In this document: piece after piece, positions 1 through 14,200 of the stretch
How the letters are laid out: each line of letters starts with the position of its first letter
Position numbering within the stretch: position 1 is the stretch's first letter
From: Plenodomus lindquistii
Taxonomy: Eukaryota; Ascomycota; Dothideomycetes; Pleosporales; Leptosphaeriaceae
Assembly: GCA_025504975.1 (NCBI GenBank)
Contig: JANUWI010000015.1
Location: forward strand, 124,001-188,000
Direction: 5' to 3'
DNA: 64,000 nt
The notes under the pieces: model-generated
Seen by the model: only the letters and a program-made list of their open reading frames with translations
Told to the model about the DNA's origin: nothing
Databases searched by the model: none
Translations under genes and position numbers: made by a program

Positions 1-3000
1 TATAAAGCCTAGTAAGTACTCTAATTTCTAGTTCTAAAAAAGCTTTAGAATACTATTATTAAAATAATTTAAATCTATATTAACTAAAGGACTTTTAAGC
101 TGTATAAAAGCTAGTATAGAAACCTTTACTTTTTTATAGTAAAAAAAGATTAGGACTATTAGCTTATTAATAACGCCTAGAAAATAAATAAAATTACTAT
201 TTAGAATATAAATATACTGCCTAATTCTAATAAACTAGCTAAAAAGTTTATAGAATACTAGATTATATTATTTACTAATTTTTTTTTAGAGTATAATTAG
301 ATAGAGCTTAATATTTAATTATAGGATATTACTATATTTTTTACTTTTTTAGAACTAGTTAGATAGTGCACTCTATTTATAAATGTAACTAATTTAGTTA
401 TAGAGTTTATTTATTATCTAATAAAAATTTATTAGAAGTATATTTCTAAAATTTATATACTATATTTTAATAATGTATGTATTAAAGGCCTAAAAACTAA
501 CTACTAGAAAAAGATAATTAAAAAGGGCATTTAAAAATATATTACTAAGTATATTATAAACTTTAACAAAGTTTTAGCAGACGTTAAATGTGCTAGCGTA
601 ATAGTTTTAGAGTATAAATCTAACTTTTACTACTTTTCTATATTTATTATAGGCTATAAAATTAATAAGTATAGCTAATATTCTAGTAAATAAAAAGTAA
701 TTAAAATAGCTACCTAGCTAGAATACTATAACCTAAAAAAAGTATAGAGTTTTTTAGAAGTCTACGTATATTACTAAGTGTAGATTATAGACTTTACTAT
801 TATAGTAGACCTTTTTTTTAACCTACTATAAAAGAGTGCTAAATAGACTTAGATAACTATCTATTAGAAAGTAATAGATTAACTAAAAAAGGCTTTAGTA
901 TTACTACCCGCACTAGTTTTAATTAACTATTCTAAACCCTTTTAAGTAATAATTCTAGCCTATAATAGATTAAAAAAGGGCTAGAGAGTAAACTTTATAT
1001 AAATAGCTTTAAATAGAAAAAAATATATAATCTAATTTAAAAGTAGAGTATAGTTAAAAGTAGAGTAAAACTAGAATACTAGAAAGTATAAATACAAATT
1101 ACTACTTCTAGTAATTAAAAAGTTCTAGCCCTATTTATATAGCGTGTATTTTATAGTTAAAATAGATATAAAAACTTTTATAGCCTAGTTTTAAAAAAGC
1201 GCTACTAATCTGCCTAGCTTACTTATAATTTAGTAGCTAGCTTATTTAAATATATAGAACTTTAATATTATTTATATACCTAGTAAAAAAAATGTAGTAG
1301 CTAATACTCTTTTAAAACTACTAGAAAAAAATAGCTAGAAGCTGCCTAATAAGCCTAAAAAAAATATAGAGAACTTTATTAATATTACCTTTAACGCTCT
1401 AAGCCTAGATATTCTAATTAATAATTAGGTTTAGTACTCCTCTATAATAGTAGACATTTTATTTAGTAATAGCCTGCTTACTAAAAACTATTTAAAAGAG
1501 TTATAAACTATAGCTAAGTAGATTTTTTATTAAAAGCGCTCTAAAGGACTTAATTAAAGTAAGTTTACTAAATTTAAAAAAAAGGCTCTGTAGTATAATA
1601 TTTAGAAATAGTACCTTTTTATTTAGCTTTCTAGAAACCGCCCTTTTTAAAAGGTTATTAATAAGTATAAACTAAAATAATAAATTATTATAGCTTTTTA
1701 TAAAAAATCTAGCTATTAAAGTAAAAAAGAAACCTAGTAAAAAGTATAGTTAAAATACTACTAGAAAAAACTCTATTAGAATATATAGCAGTATATTAAA
1801 ACTTATATAGTTTACTAAAAGTATAATAATTAGTTATTAAAAAAAATTTTCTATTTTACTAAGCTACTATTAACGCTATAGGTATAGATTATAATTAACA
1901 TTATATATATACTAGAAAAAAGAAATAGAAAGTTTTTTATAATAGTAGTATATAATTATATATTATAGTACCTAGAAGCAGAAGCTTTAAAACATAATAA
2001 TTTTAAATTAGTTACTAAGTTTATTAAAAATACTATTTTCTGCTAATAGAGAGTTGCTTTTTAAATATTCTATAATAAAAAGCTAGAGAACTAAAGCTTT
2101 ATTAAAAACCTCTAGTAATAATTTAGTATTAATAGAGTAGTTTTAAGCGCTTTTTACCTCTAGAGATAGAGACTAATTAAAAAAGGCTATAAAATTCTAG
2201 TAGCAGCTTTAAAAAAGATAAAAGAAAACTAGGTTAATAACCTTTTACTTATTCTATAGACTAATAGAGTAATAGTTAAATAATTAACTAGTAAAACTTC
2301 TATTTTTTTTATTTTAGAGTATAAATATATACTACTAATTAAGCTATTAATACCTATCTAGTAAACTTTTTTTTAGAATAAAGTTACTAATATATTTTTA
2401 CTACTAGCTATAAAAGTATAATAGTTTTAGAAGCAGGATATAGCTTTAAAAAAAGTAATTAACTAAATAGTTTAATTAAAGTTTAAAAATAAAAAATACT
2501 TTAAAAATATAAAAAATATTTAATAGAAAAAATTAGTAGTTAGCAATCTAGTTCTTTTATAAAACTTCTAGAATAATTTTAATCTATTCTAGTTATCTAA
2601 GTTTAAATCTAAATAAAAAAAACTTTACTAAATTACGTTTATAGAAAATAAAGAATAGTATAAGCTAAATAACTTTAATAAAACTCTTTTTTAGAGCTAT
2701 ATACCTAAAGAAAGGTTAAAAAAGTTCTACTCTAGGTCTAAATAAAATTTGCTAGAGGCTAATATTTAATAGACTACTAAAAAAAAAAGATTTATAAAAA
2801 CTATAGATTAAAATTACTAGCTATAATTTTAAATTACTTTAAAGCTGTCTATAGTATAAGTTATAATTCTATCTAGACTAAACTTTAATTATAAAAAGTA
2901 TAAGCGCTTTTTAGACAGTTAGTTAAATAGCTTTTAATTAAAAATAATTTGCTTTAAATAAAAAAAAAAAGTAGTAAGCTATAAAAAATTTTTTATATAA

Positions 3001-5097
3001 ATAAAAAAACTAGAATAGAAAATAAAGAACTATTAGATAAAAATAGTTTATATCTACTACTACTAATAAAAGTTTAGAGGCTAAAAAGTAAAAATACTAG
3101 AACTAGCTTTATTAGAAAACTAGCTAAATAAAACTTACACTAGCTAATAAAGGCTAATTAAAAAAAAGTAAAAAAAATAAAAACTAAACTTATTAAAAGC
3201 TAGCTACGTAAAAAGCTAAGTACTATTATCTAAATAAAATAACTAGAGTATCTATATCTAAAGATAGTTTACTACTAAAACTATAGAGATAACTAGGCTA
3301 CTAAACTTTTTATAGAAAAAATTTAACTAGAACTAAAACTATAGCTATAACTTTTCTAATTACTGCGTAAAAAAAAGCTAGTGCTAGTATTACTATTACT
3401 ATAAATATAAATATAAACTAAAAAAAAAAAAAAGTACTAAAAGTAATAATTAGACTAAATAATTTTAATTTTAGCTAAAAAAGGTAAGTTAGCTTTAGTT
3501 AGAGTAGTAGAATAGTCTAAAAAAAAATTAGTAAAAAAAATAAATATAAAGTAATATTAGAAAGCTCTACTATAGAATATATAGTAAAAGGCATTACTAT
3601 TAAAAATATATTTATTATAGACCTTAAAGTTTAGTAAGTAGCTCTAATAGTAGAACTATAAATAGAGTTTAAAAGTGTAACTAGCACTAGTACTACTCTA
3701 GTAGTAGATATAGTAATTATTATTTACGTAGCTATAATTACTACCTACTAACTACTAAATAGTTTAAATAAAGTTAGTAAAAAACTATTTAAATAACCTT
3801 TAGAAAAAAAAACTTACTAGCTTTTAAATTAGTATTATAGTACCTACGTTAAGTACCTATACTAAATAACTAATTAATAGTTAAAAAGGTAGTAGCTAGA
3901 AAGCGTAGTAATTTAGAACCTAGGTAGACGTTATTATTATTGTAGTATATAGTAAAAAGGTAAAAGTAAAATTTAAATATAATACTCTAGGCCTATAGCT
4001 ACTAGATAAAATAAACTAACTTTTTAAAAAATTATATAGTTACTAAGTAATTATAATAGCAGTTTACTATTATAAATTAGTAACTAAAAAATAATTAAAA
4101 AAAAAAAAATTTATACTACTCTAGTAGGTAGTTTTTTGCTTTAGAAGTATTATACTACTATAATTCTAAAGTTATATTACTGCCTAAAGCGTAGTAACTC
4201 TAGAGAGAACTACTATCTAAAGGACTGCTATTTAGAAGGCTACTACTACTAGTACTATTATCTAGGCTACTAGAAATAGTAGTAACTATAGCTATATTAA
4301 TTAAATAGCTATTAGAGAGAAAAAAAGTGTTAAATAAAAGTTAATATAAGTTTAGAAGCTAAAAAGGTAGAAAAGTTAGAGGCTGTTAAAATTAAAAGTC
4401 TATTAGTAAAAAAAAGTTAAAAGTAGAGAAAAAAAGTTAAAAAAAAGCTAGAGAGAGAAAGTTCTTTTATAAGCAGCTAGGCGTTTACTTTTTAGCATAG
4501 AAATTAGTTATTAGGCTTTTTAAAGTAATAGCAGTTTTTACTTATTTTCTAATTATAATAGAAGTAGCTAACTAAAGGCTAGCAAGCAACGCGCAGTTAA
4601 AAGTAAAAAATAGAAATAAATAAAAGTTTACCTAAGTAATTTTACTACCTAGCCTAAAGACTAATTAAAAGCTTTAAATATAACTTAAAGTAAACTAGGC
4701 GCAGTAATTTTAGGTAGATTTCTTTTAGTTAGTAATAAATTTTATAATATTAAAGCGTTTTTATTTATACTTTAGGTATACTAACACGCTTTTAGATAAG
4801 CTAGTAGCTAATTAAAGACTAATTAGAGCTAGTAAATACGTTATTAGCTTTTAACGTAATTACTATTTTAAAAAAGGCTTAAATTCTAGGTAAAAAAGAA
4901 AATATAGTAGAAATATATAGTATAGAGGCCTAAGTAGCTTTTAGAGAGGTTATATAGGTAGAGTAGAACTAATAAATAGCTATCTAAAGTTCTATTAGAG
5001 ATAGTAGACACTTTTTTCTTAGTTATTTTATAATCTACTTTTTACTAATTTAGTATTAAGCTTTCTATACTAGAGTAAAGTATAATTTTCCTCTATA
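1..5097 (+). mobile_element. Gypsy-type LTR retrotransposon, left copy, 5'-truncated by window start, RIP-inactivated
   Basis: Reading the plus strand through RIP stops gives pol in the order reverse transcriptase/RNase H and then integrase. An RNase H-side segment reads RPYLYSVYFIVEIDTKTF near 1130-1190. The integrase core follows near 1860-2250, and the typical integrase tail LKKFYSRS lies near 2715-2740. About 2.2 kb of further sequence separates that tail from the 3' LTR at 4903-5097. The copy matches 11017-16114 in reverse complement almost without gaps (paired coordinates add up to 16114-16115), so both are one family. No intact frame remains, so the element cannot be autonomous. The family call rests on recognisable motif order; the exact lineage is not determined. 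Confidence 0.85.
4903..5097 (+). repeat. 3' LTR of the left Gypsy copy (195 bp)
   Basis: This 195-bp segment begins TATAGTAG and ends CCTCTATA. It is the reverse complement of the LTRs at 11017-11211 and 20460-20654. The ends fit an original TG...CA pair after TG-to-TA and CA-to-TA changes. It marks the 3' end of the plus-strand element that enters the window at position 1. Confidence 0.85.
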
Positions 5098-8000
5098 CTA
5101 GTAACTTAAGTATTATAATTTTTTTTATTAAAAACTAAAGCTATACTACTTTATAGTTTTCTACTATTATATTATTTATAGTTAGCTATACTTTATAAGT
5201 TTTTAGAATATAAAGTAAATTTTTATTACTAATAGATATAATAGAGGGCGCCTATAGTAAAACTTTTAGTAGAAAGTTTTTTTTATAAAAATTCTTTTAT
5301 TATTAATACTTAGTCTAGAATAATAAAGCTTTATTTAAAGGAAATAAGTTTTTAAAATAGCTATAAAGTTTATCTACTAAAAATTTACTATAAAGCTAGT
5401 ATATTTTAAGTAGCGCTATAATTTTATAGAAATTTTTAATTATTTTTTTAAACTATTATTTAGCGCCTAGGCAGTTAATACTAAAGTTCTAGTAGTAAAA
5501 ATATTTAAATTCTTTACTATATTTATTATTTAGCTTTTTAATTTTTATTAGTTACTCTACTAATAGTAGAGAGTAGAGAGCTATAATAGTTTAAACTATA
5601 TTTAGACTTTTTTTAGAGACTATCTAGTAATAGTTAATATTAGCGCTTATAAAAGTAGCTAAATAGTAAGTAATAATAGCTATATTTTCTAATATTTTAG
5701 GTAGGTTATACTAGGCGTTAATAGTAAAAATAAAAAAAATTTAGTTTTCTACTATATTTATAGTCTAGAGGCTAGGTAGGTATTACTAAGCTACTAATAT
5801 ACTTTTATTAATAAAATACGCTAATTTATTTTAGTAGTAGCGTAGGTATATAGTAGTAGTAGAAGTATAGTATTAGAAATAATAGTATTTTATATATAAA
5901 TAGTATAAAAGTACTAGTTTACTTCTAAATTTACTATATTATATAGCTAATACTATATTATATACTAATAAATAAAATATACGCTGTAAAAAGGCTATAT
6001 TAGTATAACTAGAAAGTAGTAATAATACGCTATATTAGCTTTTACTAGAAAAGTTATACTATAACTACTATATTTATTTAGTATATAATAACTAGTATTT
6101 ACTATAGTAATAAGTAATAGTATAGATATTTCTAATATTTAAAGCTTATAGTAGTGTGTAGTAGTTTAATTTAATACGTAAATAAAATATTAAGCTACTA
6201 TAATATAATATACCTAGTATATAAAATACCTAGTGCTAGTATATACTAATATATATATTATATTATATTAAAAATATAATAGAGTAAGCTCTAGTAAGCG
6301 TATATTTTTTAAAATTAATTTAGTAAATAGTATATTTAAATAATTATATACTAAATACGCTATATAAAGTATATAAAAAGCTTAGATATATTAGCTAGAA
6401 GCTATACTATTACTATTTAAAAAGAATTATAAATATAATAGTTATGTTATTTCTTTATAGAAGTTTTTTTTAGTAGTGCTAAAAAAATATAGCGCATAAT
6501 TATAGTAAGCTTTAGCTACTAATTATTATATAAAAACTAGAGTAAAAGATATAAAGTAGTAGTTATATATCTATTTAGTAGTAGTCTAAAGTCTACGCTA
6601 TAGAAAAGTACTAGGCCTATATAGTTATACTAAGCTTTATACTAGTTAGTATATATATAACGCTATATTAAAGCCTATACTACTAGAAAAATCTCTAGAG
6701 CCTTTAATATAGTTTTTATTAAATAAGTTTATAACACGTAGTATTAGTAAAAAGCTCTAAACTACTAGTCTATTATATTATTTCTAATATTCTATTTAAG
6801 CTTTTAGCCTATAAACAGCTAATTAATATAGTAAATCTACTTTTAGTAAAAAGTATTAGAAAAATCTAGTATTAAAAATATAGTAATAAATAGATTAGAG
6901 AAACGCGCAGAACTAGTAGTAAAAAAAAAATATTTAGTAAAAAAAGGTATTTAATACTTAGAATAATTAATTACTTTAATTCTCTATATTATTTATTAAA
7001 TAGTATAGCTAGATCTATAATATTAAATAAAAACTATATATAAATAAATATAGTATAAACAATTTACTACCTATATATATAAACTTTCTTACTTTTATTT
7101 TTCTTTAAAAATATATTTATTACTACTATAATAACTATAGGTATATAAATTACATTTTATACTAGTTTATAAACGTGTATAATAAATAAAGATTTTATAT
7201 TATTTACTATATTTACTTATATATAATAGTACTATTATATTTATAATCTAGGCTTATAGAAAATATAAGTATAGAGTTAAACCTACTTTTTTTACTTTTA
7301 AGTAGTAGTAGTAAAGAACTGCCTTTATTTTAAAATAAACTATCTCTACTAGATAATTAGAATCTAGTTTATTAGGTATATAAATAAAGAAAGAATATTA
7401 GTAATTAGTTTATAACTACTAGACGTTAGAAAAAAGTCTATAAAAGTTATTATAGTTAAAGTATTTAGTTAATAAAAATAACTAGTTCTATTATAAATAT
7501 ATAGCGTAGAAAAGTGTTACGTAAAGTACTAATTATCTATAGTATTAGAAGTTTAAATAGTAAAAATTAGTTATTTTATTAGTAGCTTTAGTAGCTCTAG
7601 TAACTCTATCTAAATATTTATTATCTATTAGAAATTTTATAGGCTTTTTACTTTAAAAGTAAAACTTTTAAAATACTTCTACTAAAGCTATAGCTTAAGC
7701 TAAAGTAGTCTATATATTATATTAATATTAAGTTAACTAATATATAAAAAAAAAGCTAAACGTAATACTTTCTATAAATAGTATAATAGTACGCTAATAC
7801 TAGAGTTTTAAGCTTAGTTCTACTTTTACTACTTTAAGGTCTATTCTATTAGGTGTTATACTTTCTAAAGTTAGTTAACTACTACTACGTCTAATACTCT
7901 CTAGCTCTATAGATATTATATTTACTTTTTATAAAAAATTAAAAAGTTTAATAATACTTTACTATCTATTATTACTATTAATTTAGAATTAATTATAGTT

Positions 8001-8200
8001 TTTATATTAAATAAATAGTAGCTAATTACCTATATTAATACTATTTATATCTAGGCTATTATTTTTTTATATATAAAAAACTACCTATCTATTATAGATA
8101 TAGTTTTTAGATAAAATATAAAAGGCTATCTATTTATTATAAGTATAGTCTATAGATAAAATACCTAATAATAAATTATTCTATTATAATATTTACTATT
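5098..8200. other. RIP-mutated sequence, not identified
   Basis: This is AT-rich sequence of the same CA/TG-poor kind between the left Gypsy copy and the first Helitron motifs. I found no LTR, no recognisable protein motif and no reading frame. It may include the 5' non-coding end of the Helitron or a further element. Confidence 0.6.
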
Positions 8201-8219
8201 TAATTTAGTATATTTTATA

Positions 8220-11016
8220 TTGCAAAAATTCTAGAAATAATAAGCTTAATAAGTATTACTATAAAAATAAGTTCTATAAATCTATTAAGCTAGATAATTA
8301 GTAGTATAAATAGTACTAGAAGTATAAAAAAAAAAGCTATAACCTACTTTTTAATTAAACTATCTAAACTTTAAATATAATAATTATAACGTGTATACTA
8401 GACGCTTAAATACACTAGTTATAACTTTTTTAGTATCTAAAAGTTAGCTTCTAGCTTCTTTAGTATTAATAGAAATAGAAGCTAGCGTTTTAGAATCTTT
8501 TTTTTTACTAGAACCTATATTATTGTAGTAGAGCTCTAATAGCTTTACTTCTATATTAAATTATTATTACTATTATAGTATTTTAGAATCTAGACCTATA
8601 ATATATTAGATAGTGCTCTAGGTAATATATTTTACTAATACTAATTTATTTTTAGATTATAATAATAAATATAGTAATAATAGTTAGAAAAAAGCATTAG
8701 CGTTTAATAATAATAATTAGAGAGACTTCTAAAAGTTCTATAAAGCTTTAGAAAAAAAAAATATATAAAAGTATATTTAGTATAAAAAACACTAGTTTCT
8801 AATAAACCTTTATATAAATAGAGTTTATATAGGCTATATATAGGCTAATACTATTCTAAAAAAGTAGACTATAGTAAAGCTACCTCTATTTAGTATTAAA
8901 AATAATACTAATTCTAGTAAAGTGCCTAACTAGCTTCTAGTATTATTTTTTATTAAAAAAATATATATTACTTACGCGTATTACTTTATAGAAGTCTAAT
9001 AGTATTATAGCGTATAGTATAAATACTATAGCTATATCTATAATTTTTTAACTAATATTAGTAAAGTCTATAATAGATTACTTTATTTACTTTTTAAATT
9101 AAATATAGTTATTATCTATCTAGCTAACTATAGTAATATTTCTAGTATAGAGTAATAATTTAAGTATAAGTATTATATTTAAAAAAACGTATTAAAGATT
9201 TAGCTAGACTTTTTAAAAGTTAATTATCTAGATTATTATAACGTAGTAGTTAATTCTACCTACTTTAATACTATTATTAATAGTAAAAACGTTTTTACTA
9301 AGTTAATAAAAGCACTCTAGAATAAAAAGCAACTTTCTAATACTAACTTAGAAGATAATAATAAGTTTAAATAGCTTTTTAAAGCTACTGCTATCTCTAA
9401 TCTTTACGTAGATAAGTCTAAACTAGTTAGTATTTAGTAAAATCTATTTAGAAGCTCTAGCTAAAATAGTGCTAACATTACTAGAAGATATTCTAATTCT
9501 ATAGCTTATTTATTATTAGGTACTATTTAGAGTACGCCTATTAATAAATTTAACTATACTAAAGCTATTTTTAGCTTAGCCTTTTTAACTTTTTTTTTAT
9601 ATAGATAGGCTAAGTTTATTACGTTTTACATCTATAAAATTAGACTATAAAAATAAAGTAGGTATATACTATTATATAAAAATACTTAATTTATATAGTA
9701 TTTATATTTCTAATATATATTATTTAATAAATTAATATAATAATAAGTTAATACTAAGTCTAGATTTTTTATTTATAAAATTAGGTCTAAGTAAAGTAAT
9801 TTCTCTTTTACTAATTTTTAGTTTATATTCTAAAAAGATACTATAGAGGCTTAGGTAATTATTAACTCTATTAGTTAATTCTCTAGTACTTTCTATAGAA
9901 TCTAGCTATTTTAGTATAGTAAATTAAAGCAGCTCTAGGTAATTATCTAATAGTTAAACTGCCTAGCTTTATTTATTATATTATTTACTACTAATTATTA
10001 TTAGAACTCTTTTATAAAAATTATACCTATTAAAATATACTAGAAGTTTTAAAATACTAGTACACGTAAAGCGCGTATCTATATTATTTATAATACTATT
10101 TAAAATAACCTACTTATTATTAACTACTATTTCTACTAATAGTTTTAGCTTTTTAAATAATACGTATTAGAGCTAAAGTTTAATATTATAGATTTATAGA
10201 ATTAATTTAAGTAGTAGGCTTATAGTAGTATATATAACTATAAACTATACTAGTATAAAAGTATACTAAATTCTAAGCTCTTTATAATTACTAATATAAA
10301 GAAAAATAATTAGGTAAAGTATTAGAGTATCTATATTATAGTAATTAATTTTAAATAATATTCTAAAAGATTTAATATAAATAAGTATTTTTTTATATCT
10401 AGAAATCTTTCTAAGCTAGAAAATACTAGTAGTTTTTTTAATACTATTATTAATCTAGTTTAACTGCACTAGTACAGTAACTACTATTATTTCTAAAAAC
10501 TTAAAAGTAAAAAGGTTTACCGCTTTAGTATACTACGTAAAGTAGAACTAATACTATCTATTAAAATTCTAGAGAGTTAGTTATTCTATAAGTTTTTTCT
10601 AGAAATAAATAATAGAATGCTTAACCTATATAATTAACTAATTACTATAAGCTAGCTAGCTAATACTAATATATAGCTTTATATAAGCGTAAAGGTAGTT
10701 ATTAAATATATTAGAAAGTATACTACTAAAACTAAAAAGTTTTTAATTTTATACTAGAAGCTTATATTAATAATTATACTATATATTAATAAAGCGTATC
10801 TATTTAAATCTTTTATTACTAAGTTTATAAATAAGCTAGTTAGTAATAGAGACTAGTTAGTATAAAAAGTATATTATTTACTATTTAATTTACTACTTAG
10901 CTATAGCAGCTGCTAGATTATTAATATTAATTTAAACTACTCTAAAAATTATTCGCAGGTATTTATTACTACTTAAAATAGACTAGTTAATAGTAATAGT
11001 GTAGCTAGGCTACTAA
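8220..11016 (+). mobile_element. Helitron-like element, 5' (Rep-side) part, RIP-inactivated
   Basis: Read on the plus strand through stop codons, this stretch carries hallmarks of fungal Helitron Rep-helicase proteins. Near 8220-8345 there is a CxxC-containing N-terminal segment with PISE followed by KNKFYKS. Near 10645-10740 there is a stretch with LANTNIQ and later VVIKYIRKYTTKTKK, which fits the conserved block before the helicase. Near 10840-10935 there is NRDQLVQKVYYLLF, the block that joins Rep to the PIF1 helicase. The frame breaks off at 11016, where the minus-strand Gypsy element begins, and resumes at 20655. I could not locate the HUH or tyrosine motifs, nor the element's TC start. 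All frames are destroyed, so it is a relic. Confidence 0.72.
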
Positions 11017-11211
11017 TATAGAGGAAAACTATACTTTACTCTAGTATAGAAGGCTTAATACTAAATTAGTAAAAAGTAAATTATAAAATAACTAAAAAAA
11101 AAGTGTCTACTATTTCTAATAGAATTTTAGATAGCTATTTATTAGTTCTACTCTACCTATATAACCTTTTTAAAAGCTATTTAGGCCTCTATACTATATA
11201 TTTCTACTATA
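11017..11211 (-). repeat. 3' LTR of the nested Gypsy element
   Basis: This is a 195-bp direct copy of 20460-20654. The differences I can see between the two LTRs are transitions only (C/T or G/A), and this copy is the more heavily converted one. It starts TATAGAGG and ends CTACTATA, fitting TG...CA after RIP. The element is on the minus strand, so this is its 3' end. Confidence 0.9.
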
Positions 11212-14200
11212 TTCTCTTTTTTACCTAGAATTTAAACCCCTTTTAAAATAGTAACTACATTAAGGGCTAATAACGTATTTACTAGCTCTAATTAGTTTTT
11301 AATTAGCTACTAGCCTATCTAAAAGCGTGTTAGTATGCCTAAAGTATAAATAAAAATACTTTAATACTATAAAATCTATTACTAACTAAAAGAAATCTAT
11401 TTAAAATTACTATATCTAGTTTACTTTAGGTTATACCTAAAGCCTCTAATTAGTTTTTAGACTAGGTAGTAAAATTACTTAGGTAGACTTTTATCTATTT
11501 CTATTTTTTACTTTTAACTGCGCGTTGCTTACTAGCCTCTAGTTAGCTACTTCTATTATAATTAGAAAATAGATAGAGACTGCTATTACTCTAAAAAGCC
11601 TAATAACTAATTTCTGCGCTAAAAAGTAAACGCCTAGCTACTTATAAAAAAACTTTCTCTCTCTAGCTTTTTTTTAACTTTTTTTTTCTACTTTTAACTT
11701 TTTTTTATTAATAGACTTTTAACTTTAATAGCCTCTAACTCTTCTATCTTTTTAGCTTCTAAACTTATATTAACTTTTATTTAATACTTTTTTTCTCTTT
11801 AATAGCTACTTAATTAATATAGCTATAGTTACTACTACTTCTAGTAGCCTAGGTAGTAGTACTAGTAGTAGTAGCCCTCTAAATAGTAGTCCTCTAGGTA
11901 GTAGTTTTTTTTAAAGTTACTACGCTTTAAATAGTAATATAACTTTAGAATTATAGTAGTATAATACTTTTAAAGTAAAAAACTACCTACTAGAGTAGTA
12001 TAAGTTTTTTTTTTTTTAATTATTTTTTAGTTACTAATTTATAATAGTAAACTACTATTATAATTACCTAGTAACTATATAATTTTTTAGAGAGTTAGCT
12101 TATTTTATCTAGTAGCTATAGACCTAGAGTATTATACTTAGACTTTACTTTTACTTTTTTATTATATACTATAATAATAATAACGCCTACCTAGATTCTA
12201 AATTGCTACACTTTCTAGCTACTATTTTTTTAACTATTAGTTAGTTATTTAGTATAGGTACTTAATATAGGTACTATAACACTAATTTAAAAGCTAGTAA
12301 ATTTTCTTTTTTAAAGGTTATTTAAGTAGTTTTTTACTAACTTTATTTAAGCTATTTAGTAGTTAGTAGGTAGTAATTATAGTTATATAAATAATAATTA
12401 CTATACCTACTACTAAAGTAGTACTAGCGCTAGTTACACCTTTAAACTCTATTTATAGTTCTACTATTAGAGCTATTTACTAAACTTTAGAGCCTATAAT
12501 AAATATGCTTTTAATAGTAATACTTTTTACTATACATTTTATAGTAAAGCTTTCTAATATTACTTTATACTTATTTTTTTTACTAACTTTTTTTTAGACT
12601 ATTTTATTACTTTAACTAAAGCTAACTTGTTTCTTTTAGCTAAAATTAAAGCTACTTAGTCTAATTATTACCTTTAGCACTTTTTTTTTCTTTTAGCTTG
12701 CGTTTATATTTATAGTAATAGTAATACTAGCGCTAGCTCTTTTTTATATAGTAATTAAAAAAGTTATAGCTATAGTTCTAGTTCTAGTTAAACTTTTTCT
12801 ATAAAAGGTTTAGTAGTCTAGTTATTTTTATAGTTTTAGTAGTAAACTATCTTTAGATATAGATACTCTAGTTATTTTATCTAGATAATAGTGTTTAGCT
12901 TTTTATATAGCTAGCTTTTAATAAATTTAGTTTTTATTTTTTTTACTTTTTTTTAATTAGCCTTTATTAGCTAGTATAAGTTTTATTTAGCTAGCTTTCT
13001 AATAAAGCTAGTTCTAGTATTTTTACTTTTTAGCCTCTAAGCCTTTATTAGTAGTAGTAGATATAAACTATTTTTATCTAATAATTCTTTATTTTCTATT
13101 CTAGTTTTTTTATTTATATAAAAATTTTTTTATAGCTTACTACTTTTTTTTTTTATTTAAAGTAGATTATTTTTAATTAAAAGCTATTTAACTAACTGTC
13201 TAAAAAGCGCTTATACTTTTTATAATTAAAGTTTAGTCTAGATAGAATTATAATTTATACTATAGATAGCTTTAGAGTAATTTAAAATTATAGCTAGTAA
13301 TTTTAATTTATAGTTTCTATAAATCCTTTTTTTTTAGCAGTCTATTAAATATTAGCTTTTAGTAAATTTTATTTAGACCTAGAGTAGAACTTTTTTAACC
13401 TTTCTTTAGGTATATAGCTCTAAAAAAAAGTTCTATTAAAATTATTTAGCTTATACTATTTTTTATTTTCTATAAGCGTAATTTAGTAAAGTCTTTTCTA
13501 TTTAGGCTTAAACTTAGATAACTAGAATAGATTAAAATTATTCTAAAAGTTTTATAAAAGAACTAGATTACTAACTACTAATTTTTTTTATTAAATATTC
13601 TTTATATTTTTAAAGTATTTTTTATTTTTAAACTTTAATTAGACTATTTAGTTAATTACTTTTTTTAAAGCTATATTCTACTTCTAAAACTATTACGCCT
13701 TTATAGCTAGTAATAAAAGTATATTAGTAACTTTATTCTAAAAAAAAGTTTACTAGGTAGGTACTAATAGCTTAATTAGCAGTATATATTTATACTTTAA
13801 AATAAAAAAAATAAAAGTTTTACTAGTTAATTATTTAACTATTACTCTATTAGTCTATAGAATAAATAAAAAGTTATTAACCTAGTTTCCTTTTATTTTT
13901 TTTAAAGCTACTACTAGAACTTTATAGCCTTTTTTAATTAGTCCCTATCTCTAGAAGTAAAAAGCGCTTAAAACTACTCTATTAATACTAAATTATTGCT
14001 AGAGGTTTTTAATAAAGCTTTAGTTCTCTAGCCCTCTATTATAAAATATTTAAAAAGCGACTTCTCTATTAGTAGAAAATAGTGTTTTTAATAAACTTAG
14101 TAACTAAATTAGAATTATTATATTTTAAAACTTCTACCTCTAGGTACTATAATATATAATTACGTACTACTACTATAAAAAACTTTCTATTTCTTTTTTC

